The notes under the pieces: model-generated
What the model saw: the letters and a program-made list of their open reading frames with translations, nothing else
The model's database searches: none
What the model was told of the DNA's origin: nothing
Translations under genes and position numbers: made by a program
NCBI GenBank assembly: GCA_001051155.2
Contig: JYIP02000014.1
Coordinates: 62,001 to 126,000, forward strand
Direction of reading: 5' to 3'
DNA from: Chrysoporthe austroafricana
Lineage: Eukaryota; Ascomycota; Sordariomycetes; Diaporthales; Cryphonectriaceae
DNA: 64,000 bases
Shown here: positions 56,843 to 64,000 of the stretch, piece after piece
How positions within the stretch are numbered: the first letter of the stretch is position 1
Layout of the letters: each line of letters opens with the position of its first letter

Positions 56843-56905
56843 AGATCTTAGGGATACCGTGTCCAAGGGGGCCACCTTGTGGGGTCGGGCAGGTCGTCCC
56901 AGGAG

Positions 56906-56963
<58 letters not shown>

Positions 56964-57491
56964 CCCTGATATCCACACGACAAAGGCCGCGCCCTGTGGA
57001 ATCATTCATGATGGTAGACTGGCAGACAACTTGTCTCGGGTGCTCTTCTCGGACGTTCTGAGATGGCCGGCCCAATTGCTCGCCCATTTGTCTCGTCAGC
57101 TCTCGTTCCGTAGGGGGGCTCTTTTTCTCGTGCTGGAGACACGATGTGAAGTTGAGCATTTGTGCATAGAAGGATCTCTGAAACCTCCCGAGAAGACCTC
57201 CGGGCAATTTTGCACGGTGACTAGATAGATAGACGGCGATAAGTGGTGTGTAATTGAATCAAGTATCCTTCGCCTTATCAATGTGGCTGGATTGGCAGCC
57301 CGATTTCTTCCCAATTCCTCCGCGTCCCCCTAAACCTCCTTTTTGATGGGATGTCAACCACAACGCCTTGGCTGTTTTGCCCTGGACGCTCACCCCGGCC
57401 CTCGAAGCCCAACCCCCTAACGCCTTGAGTATGACAGGTATGTGGTGGAAAGAAAGTATCTACATAGAAGCGTGGCGGGGCCGAGGACCCC
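56843..57491. other. Convergent intergenic region with poly(A) tract
   Basis: Lies between the stops of the GPI-type gene and the bHLH gene. Apart from the A-tract, no gene is supported. Confidence 0.5.
56906..56961 (+). repeat. Homopolymer: 56 consecutive A
   Basis: An uninterrupted A56 run, the longest homopolymer in the window, in otherwise GC-rich DNA. Length may be unreliable in any assembly. Confidence 0.9.
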
Positions 57492-58996
57492 TCAATTCCA
57501 CACGGATCGTTGTCCGCTCCGGCTCATGACCAACATCTCGAAACCCTCTACGCGGTTCCTCAGCGCCGCGTTCTCCTTTGCCAAACTCCTGTTCTTCCTC
57601 TCCAGGTGTGCGATATACTCGGTGGCCTTGCTCAGGATCGTGGCCTTGTTGAGCTTGTGCGCGGGCGTGACGCCGCCGAGGTCCTCGTCGCCGTCGAGGC
57701 CGGCCTCGGCCTTGATCTCCTCCATGACGTCGGCCCCGTCGTTGTTGCCGTCGGCGTGCTCGAGGCGGTGGACCATGACCCTCAGCGCGGGGACGGAGTC
57801 ACGCAGGGCTGCGATCTTGTCGTTGAGGTTGGTCCGGTACCGCTTCTCGATCATGTTGTGCGCCGTCTTCTTGGGGCCCAGGGCCGGCTTGGCGCCGGAG
57901 CCCTCCTTGGAGGACGCGGAGGTGTGGCGGCGCTGGGGCGGCGGCGGGGAGCATGACGATCGCGGGGAGGAGGGGGAGGTGGAGCAGGCGTCCGAGGACT
58001 TCCTCTTCAGGCCGTTGCGCGCTGGATAGCGCCGCTCTTTTGCCGTCGCCGACGACGGCTCCCGGGGGGAGGGCAGGCCGGAGTCCACGGACGGGGACGA
58101 GGACGGCTTGGTGATGGCGGAGGCCGACAGGGACTGTGCCTGCTGGGCCATGTTCGGGTTGAACTGTGGTGTCTGGAACAGGGGCCTCGTGTCGTTGACT
58201 CCCTCGCGGCCGAAAACGACTTCGTCAAGCCCCGGGTTCGCCACGTCCATGGAATCCAGGACGGGGCTCACGATCGGTATGGATGACAGGTCGGGGCTGT
58301 CCACGAGCTCGGACTTGAGGAAGAAGTCGGACTCCGGAGACTGCTCGGCCTTGTCCCAGGCAGTCCAGTCCTCCCCAGCTCCGGGGTTGGAAAAGGAGAA
58401 GCCGCTGAAGATGGGAGAGATGGGAGACCCGGATCCTGGCGACGGTGCCGAGTCGGTGGTGAGCTCTGCGGCACTCCAGTCCTCTATGGAGTTGTAGACG
58501 GGCACAGAGAAGCTCGGGGGATAGGTCTATAGGACAAACAGGTCAGACGGCGATTGGACGACGGGGGATGGACGGGCCAGGACAGGGCAATATAAGGGAG
58601 TATAAGGGAGACAGGTCGGGCCTGGCTGGGGAGGGCCTGGCTGGAAGGGGGAGGGGGAGGGGGAGGATGTGGTACGACATATCCGCGGTGGGCTTATGAG
58701 CGCCGAGGATGTCGGTTCGAACAGTAGAGGCCCCCCCCCCTCCCGGGGCGAGCGCGGCAAGGGGAAAGCAGGCCACAAAGGTCGTGGAGGAGGCAGAAGT
58801 GAGATGGGAGGGCAGAGGAGGCCAGGAGGAGGCGTGGGGAGCAGTGTCGAATATGGCAAGTGGGTCTCCCCGGGGCCAGACGAGATAGAACAATACTGAC
58901 CTGTTGTCGTTTGATAGTGGAGGGCTGAGGGTACGAGCCGAACAACATAGATTGTTGGCCGACAGCTTGCAAGTCTGCCAAGCTGAAACTATCCAT
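57492..58996 (-). CDS. SREBP-type bHLH transcription factor, SrbB-like
   Basis: Exons complement(58901..58996) and (57492..58526) encode 376 aa. The basic helix-loop-helix begins at HNMIEKRYR, with Tyr262 at the place where most bHLH proteins have Arg; this Tyr marks the SREBP subgroup and allows binding to both E-box and SRE sites. Helix 1 is followed by a loop of about 40 residues, then helix 2 (KATILSKATEYIAHL) and a zipper-like extension ending near the C-terminus. There are no membrane segments, so unlike SrbA it needs no cleavage. This size and layout match SrbB, a partner of SrbA in hypoxia, sterol and iron control in Aspergillus. The N-terminal 240 residues are Ser/Pro-rich and acidic. 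The 374-nt intron is long for this window; a missed exon is possible. Confidence 0.85.
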
Positions 58997-59863
58997 CTGA
59001 TTGGCGGCCGCGAGGCGTCTCGTGCTGCCGGATGCTGCGTAGGTGCGCTGATGGCCTCCCCGGGGTGGCCAGGCTGGAGCAGGCAGGCAGGCAGGAAGCT
59101 TGTTTCGAAGAGAGTATCGCGGGACGGGCGGCAGGGGGGGGGGTGTGCCGGTATCGAAAGGTGTCCGGCTTGCTTGTGAGGTTGGGTGACTTGGTGGGCG
59201 TCTCTGGCGAGACGGGGAGGGCGTGATGCTCGTTGGGTGATTTCCTGGTGAAGGGCGCTGTGATGGAGTATCAAGCTCGGGGTGGGATGATGAGGCCGTG
59301 AGCCGTGGTCCAGATATCCCGATGGCAGACTCGCCCCAATAGATATACCTGCCATCTCATCTTGGAGACATTCTCCTGACGCTCGACAGGGCCTCGGGCG
59401 CTTTCGGCGAGGATGGGAGGGATGGGCGCGGGCCCCCGGGAGCTTGGGGCCAACTGCTCTCCCGAGGACAAGGATCGCAGCCTTGGGATGCTGCGCGACA
59501 GGTGGACCTTGCAAACTGTCGATAATCGATCTGGCATCATACGAGTGGGCGAGGCCTGGGGGCGGCTCCCGGGCCTCGAGCCAGAGGCCGAGCCCGGATG
59601 GGCCCAGCGCGAGCCCCCCATCAGCCTCGGGTGGGCGCCCGGGGCGCGAGGGACGAGGGCGACGGGGTGCAATGTTTAACGAGAGCCATGCGAGGGCGCC
59701 CCGATGGCGAGCTCCGGGCGGCAGCACCTGTCAAGCCGTCGATCGTCAGCCCAGCGCCTCCGCGATTGGCTGTTTGCTCGACGGGGCCAGCCCAGACGGC
59801 GGCTGGCCCCGTTGACGCGCATATGCCATGCTCAGTGAGTGAGTGAGCGAGTGAGTGGCACAT

Positions 59864-59898
59864 CCAGGCCCCAGGCCCCAGGCCCCAGGCCCTAGGCC
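59864..59898. repeat. Five 7-bp CCAGGCC tandem units
   Basis: Four identical CCAGGCC units and one variant (CTAGGCC), with a GTGA-type tetranucleotide repeat just before at 59834-59858. Confidence 0.85.
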
Positions 59899-60716
59899 TC
59901 AGCCCAGGCTCTGACAGTGCCACCCGCAGGCACGCCGTCCAGGTGGGCCAGAGGGCGCGGGCCTCTCTGCGAGGGCAGGGCGGGTGTGCGTGCTGCTCTC
60001 TCTGGCCCGTACTAGTATAGTAGTGAGGTGCCCCCCCGGGAGCCCTCGGCTCGCCGGCGTCCTCGAGAGCTCGGCGATCTTCTCCAGGAGCCTTACACTA
60101 CGTTTCGTTCCGTTCCATGCCTGCGGTGTGCACCAGGACCAGTAGTCAGCGCGCCGCTCTGGGGCAGCGCTTACGGCCCGATGTCTCTGGGCGAAAGACC
60201 CATCCCCGACAGCGATCGATTGTCGGCGAGCGGTGAGCAAAGCCTCCGTCGGCTCGGTCTCGAGCACACAAACATACACACGCGCGCACAGAAACGAGAG
60301 ACAGAGAAAGCCGGGGGCCGGTGGGGAGGGGGATAACACACACATACACACGCATACACACAGAGAGAAAGAGAGGGCGACAAAAGTGAAAATCACTTCC
60401 CGGAATGACTCGTCCTCTGCAGCGAAGCCCGCCGGTCGAGACCCTTCTCTCTCTCCGCCAGGCTTCGCTGTGAGGGTGATATGTCAACAGCTCGGCTATT
60501 CTTGCCCGTCGACAGCCCCAGCCCGGCCTGCTGTGCCTATAGGAGACACCTGCGTGGCTGACATCATCCTCCTTGACAGTGACAAGGACGATCCAGACCC
60601 GGGCAGGGCCAGGGTGCTGCATGGGAATGTTAAAGGTGGCATATCCGGACCAGGCATCCGGATGCGAATTCGATCCACAAGATCTCTGGCCCCCCTCCCT
60701 CCCCCTCCCCCCGGTC

Positions 60717-60720
<4 letters not shown>

Positions 60721-60750
<30 letters not shown>
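60721..60750. repeat. (GA)15 microsatellite
   Basis: Fifteen GA units directly follow a C-rich run. Upstream of the bHLH gene. Confidence 0.9.
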
Positions 60751-60754
<4 letters not shown>

Positions 60755-63518
60755 GGTGGAGAGCCCTGTGCGGCCCTGCGCTGCGCTGCCCGCCTGCAGG
60801 GGACGGCGTCCAGCAAGGCGTCCAGCGGGCAGGGCAGTCAGTCTTGCAGGGCAGTCTCGCAGGGCAGCAGGGCAGCGCAGGGCTGGGCCGGGCCAGGCCT
60901 GCGGGTCTGGCGACAATTCCAAAAACGAACCATTCTGCTGCAGGTCCTCGACAAAGTGGCGTGATCCCAGGGCGGGCCAGGAGCGCCGCCTGGCCCAGCG
61001 TCGCGCCACACGCCGGTGGCCACACCGTGGCCCTCTCAACGTGTGACCGGGCGAGGCCGCGTAATGTTTGTTAGGGGACCAGGTCCCTCCCCGCGGCAGA
61101 ATTGGCCGCGGAGGGACCTCGACCGCCATCGAGGATAGTTATCGTGATGGCCTCACCGGGAAATTTTCAACTGCCACGCTCCCCGGGTTCCTTTCGTCCC
61201 CCCCGGGCGGGCTCAGCAAGCCTTTTCCCACTATTACCCCATTATTGCCGACGCGCCCGAATGCGACCGCCCCCTTCAGGCTAGCGCCTCTCTCCGTGGT
61301 CACATTGCGTTAAAAGTCCTCTACCTAGCGTGCCAGCGTGCCTGGTAGTCAGCGGCGCCGGACCGCCGCGTCCATAGGGATCCCGAGTATAGCAGACGGG
61401 GGCTTGTTCCTGCCCACTGCCTCCCGATGGATGAACACCGGTCCGAGCTGCAGTCGCCGCAGCGCGCCTTCAAGCTGGCATAGACTCCGTGCGAGCACGA
61501 CTCGACGACGTCTCGACGGGGTCGACTAGGTCCCGGCGCAGCGGAGCTCCCCGCTCACGAGCCACGCCCTCCATTGCTTGCGAGAGGTGGCCGCTCATGG
61601 TGAGCAGAGACGAGGCCAGCCCAGCTGCCCACTGCCGGTACAGCTGAGGTGTTGTCAAGCCAGACTCCTAGTCGCAATGTGCTTTCACAGCACGTTCAGG
61701 TAGCCAGAGACGCCACAGCGGCGCAACCCGCTCCTGAGAGCAGCAAGTCGAGTGTGCCACCGGGGCAATATCAGACATACATGTGAACCCCCCCCCGCCA
61801 GCCATCATAAATCGATCCAACCCTCCGTAGCCGGAGTTCGAGACCGGATCCGCGAATCCAATTGATGTGAACTTCAACTCTGACTCATCCTTTGAGGCCA
61901 TCTCCTTTTGCGCAGTCCTGACACAGAGGACTCTCGAATGGTCGAATAGTTAGTGAAAGGGCGAGTGAAGGAAGTGCGGCTCGCCTTCTTGGTGCGAACG
62001 GGGCCTCGATGGCGGTGAACCAGACGCCAACCACCAAGACTAGGGCAGTGGGCTCGAACAACCTAAGGGCCAGCCAGAACAGACGACCACCATAACGAAA
62101 GGAGGTCGCGCTGCGTCTGGTCAGACGTCGTCTCAACCTGAGTAAGAAGACCGTCGAGAGACTAGCGTCCCGACGGTCGCTACCAGCACTCAAGAGACTA
62201 ACATCGTAAGAACCATAGAAAATTACGCACACACTCGAGAGACCAATATCTCAAGAGTACCCGATATCCGGCTAGGGACATATCGAATGGGGAAACAACC
62301 CATCCGTTCAACTTTTGGTTTGGGGAGGCTTCGCTGGAGGTTATCCTACCTCCCAATGCCCCCCCCCCTCTCTTTATTTTGGGAAAGGCGGTGCTTGTAT
62401 AACACCATGCTTGTGCATTACCCACCACGATAGCGGACGAGACGAAAAACTGGCGATATAATTGCCTGTGTCGCTAACACTTAAAGGCAGCTTGAGCGAG
62501 AGACATGGGTAAGTTAACATCTCCAGTAATTGAATATAAAAAGGCTAGTGATGTTCGGTCACTGGCTTGTAGATGCGATCGCCTATAATAATCGCCACAC
62601 CAGTAGAAAGAATAATGCTTACACGCCGATTATCCCTATGTGCCTGTAAAACCTTGCCAGTACGATATACGCTGCGCATGAGTATCTTTGAGAGGTATAT
62701 GGGTCAAAATGCTGGCGACTAGATGCGAGTAAAGTACCAACGGCACTGCTTGGTGAATTGATATCGAGAGCCTTTCTATAACTAGATTGTAGCGGCACAA
62801 TGGTTTCATGCACTCTGACACAATCTGGTAATATTATAAACAGACTGCCTGTGTCCGTGGCCCCCATCGCCCCGTCATCGTTGACGGGTCTCGGGTCTGA
62901 TCGTAGGTTCAATAATGCCAACACTTCGCCGGTCTCAAGTGTCTGGCAACAGAGAAGTCTAGTGGAGAGATAGCAGTGGCCTGTGCCTCCAAACAGCCGA
63001 CACTGAAGGGCAGCTGGCACTAGGTCTGCATGCTCTTCTTACTCGAGACACACTCGTAAGGCACAGAACACAACCTCGCCGTAGCCGCCGTTTCAACAGG
63101 GGCCCATTACGTAAACGGCAAGCTGCGATATCTCACTGACTACGTTGGTCGGCGAACAAAGACTACCTTCGCAGGCCGCAGCTGTCCTTGCTATGGACGG
63201 CGAGTTTAGTCTGGCGGCCCCGTGAACAGCACTGCAGCTTTCTGTTCCCACTGTGAGTACCGCTACTGATTATTCATAAGTAGTAGCAAAAGAGCCCATG
63301 AGCTGCCCGAAGAGACTCATCATGTCGGCAAGGGACTCTCAGCGCGGGCGATATCGGTCAGATGGTGGGATGCTACATGGTATAACGCCTGCTCTGTTCA
63401 TGTGACCGCTCTTTTCCAAGGATTAGCATCAGCACCTGTAATCAGCCCTCTGAATACACGATACGTTTAAACCCTGCAAGTCTTATCACTAAGAAGGGAA
63501 TGTCGGCTTGACGATGTC

Positions 63519-64000
63519 CTAGTTCTCTCTGGCCAAGACCATGCCCACCTCTTTCAACGTCTCACTATGGACAAAGCCGTTTTTTTCGTACAATCTCCGC
63601 CCTGGAGGGTCTGCGAACAACGTAATATATGGCACCCCATCTTCTGGGCTATTGTTCCTGATATATGCCAGCAGGTGCTTCAAGATCGCATTCCCCAGTC
63701 CCTTCCTCTGATGCTCCGGGAGGGTAGCCATATCCGCGATATGGAAGTACCACCCACCATCTCCGATGATCCGACCCATAGCTACAGCCTGACCTTTCGC
63801 TTGTCCCGGTGGAGGTGCTGCGGAGCCGGTCTCATCGCAATATGCGATGTGGCATCCGTGCAGGCTTCCGGTAACAGCAACTGCAGCCTGTGCCTCCGTA
63901 ACGGGCGTGAGGCCGGATAATTTGCGCAGGTTGCGGTACTCCAGGATGGATGGCAAACCGGAGCGCAACGTGTATCCGGGAGGAAGATCGCACTCAACAT
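63519..64000 (-). CDS. GNAT-family N-acetyltransferase, 5' end outside window
   Basis: The frame is open from the right window edge to the stop at 63519, giving about 160 residues. The acetyl-CoA-binding motif is LPEHQRKGLGNAIL (the Q/R-x-x-G-x-G/A signature) on strand and helix 3, preceded by MGRIIGDGGWYFHIADMATLPE. The usual GNAT end follows, ADPPGRRLYEKNGFV. It acetylates an amine on a small molecule or protein; the substrate is unknown. The reading frame continues leftwards of the visible LPPGYTLRSG, so the true start lies beyond 64000. No intron is needed in the visible part. Confidence 0.85.
   Translation of the reverse strand, partial: VECDLPPGYTLRSGLPSILEYRNLRKLSGLTPVTEAQAAVAVTGSLHGCHIAYCDETGSAAPPPGQAKGQAVAMGRIIGDGGWYFHIADMATLPEHQRKGLGNAILKHLLAYIRNNSPEDGVPYITLFADPPGRRLYEKNGFVHSETLKEVGMVLAREN

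Larger units (their letters stand above)
58997..63518. other. Large gene-poor region, 4.5 kb
   Basis: The left 2.3 kb is very GC-rich with simple repeats; long apparent frames there (58543-59727, 60146-61129 minus) are made of low-complexity sequence and are not genes. The right half is more balanced; 61668-61901 and 62619-63020 (minus) are open but unrecognised. The left part presumably holds a long leader and promoter of the bHLH gene. Confidence 0.5.

Noticed and set aside
58543..59727. 394-codon open frame on the minus strand
   Set aside because: It covers the bHLH intron and upstream DNA, is Pro/Ser/Arg-rich by composition, and overlaps exon 1 of a well supported gene in another frame.
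60146..61129. 327-codon open frame on the minus strand
   Set aside because: It is made of GC-rich low-complexity sequence including the (GA)n tract read as Leu-Ser repeats; no domain, and overlapping frames exist on the other strand.
61668..61901. 77-codon ATG frame on the minus strand beginning MASKDESELKF
   Set aside because: The start looks protein-like, but the rest lacks any motif and no extra exon could be joined.
62619..63020. 133-codon minus-strand frame
   Set aside because: No recognisable domain, signal peptide or splice structure; could be chance or an old relic.

Overview
The window is nuclear DNA of a filamentous ascomycete (Pezizomycotina). Most genes are broken by short GT-AG introns, usually 49-75 nt. 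The families are typical of this group: a Ctr copper transporter, acid trehalase, an RNA-silencing RNA-dependent RNA polymerase, MAL-type sugar permeases, a Sur7-type eisosome protein, an SREBP-type bHLH factor and many secreted hydrolases. Intergenic DNA is plentiful. No rRNA, tRNA or CRISPR was seen, and no intact transposon.

Layout. 0-11 kb: end of a Ctr transporter, an extended SDR of the 3-beta-HSD type, a secreted amidase with an Arp1-like N-terminal region, and a GPI-type acid trehalase. 11-23 kb: an RNA-dependent RNA polymerase, a decayed open frame beside a 12-bp hairpin, and two divergent MAL-family permeases. 22.7-34 kb: a membrane-anchored multicopper oxidase, two neighbouring secreted phosphoesterase (phospholipase C-like) genes, an alpha/beta hydrolase and a SWIM+RING zinc-finger protein. 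36-42 kb: a Sur7/PalI four-TM protein, an omega-like GST and a zinc alcohol dehydrogenase. 43-51 kb: a large Ser/Thr-rich surface protein with a choice-of-anchor-L-like head and damaged frames, a lysophospholipase/PLB and an alpha/beta hydrolase. 52-64 kb: a conserved fungal protein, a SET protein, a small GPI-type secreted protein followed by a 56-nt poly(A) tract, an SrbB-like bHLH factor, about 4.5 kb of GC-rich low-complexity DNA, and a GNAT acetyltransferase cut by the window edge.

How it fits together. There is no single operon-like pathway. Two themes recur: carbon scavenging (acid trehalase plus two MAL permeases) and secreted phospholipid/ester hydrolysis (two phospholipase C-like enzymes, a PLB, two alpha/beta hydrolases). 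The most unusual items are the choice-of-anchor-L-like surface protein with a frame jump and an in-frame stop, a 10-nt and a 14-nt micro-exon, and three inferred GC-AG introns. Exon joins were worked out by hand from splice signals, reading phase and family motifs. Each accepted model closes on a multiple of three, but none has transcript support.
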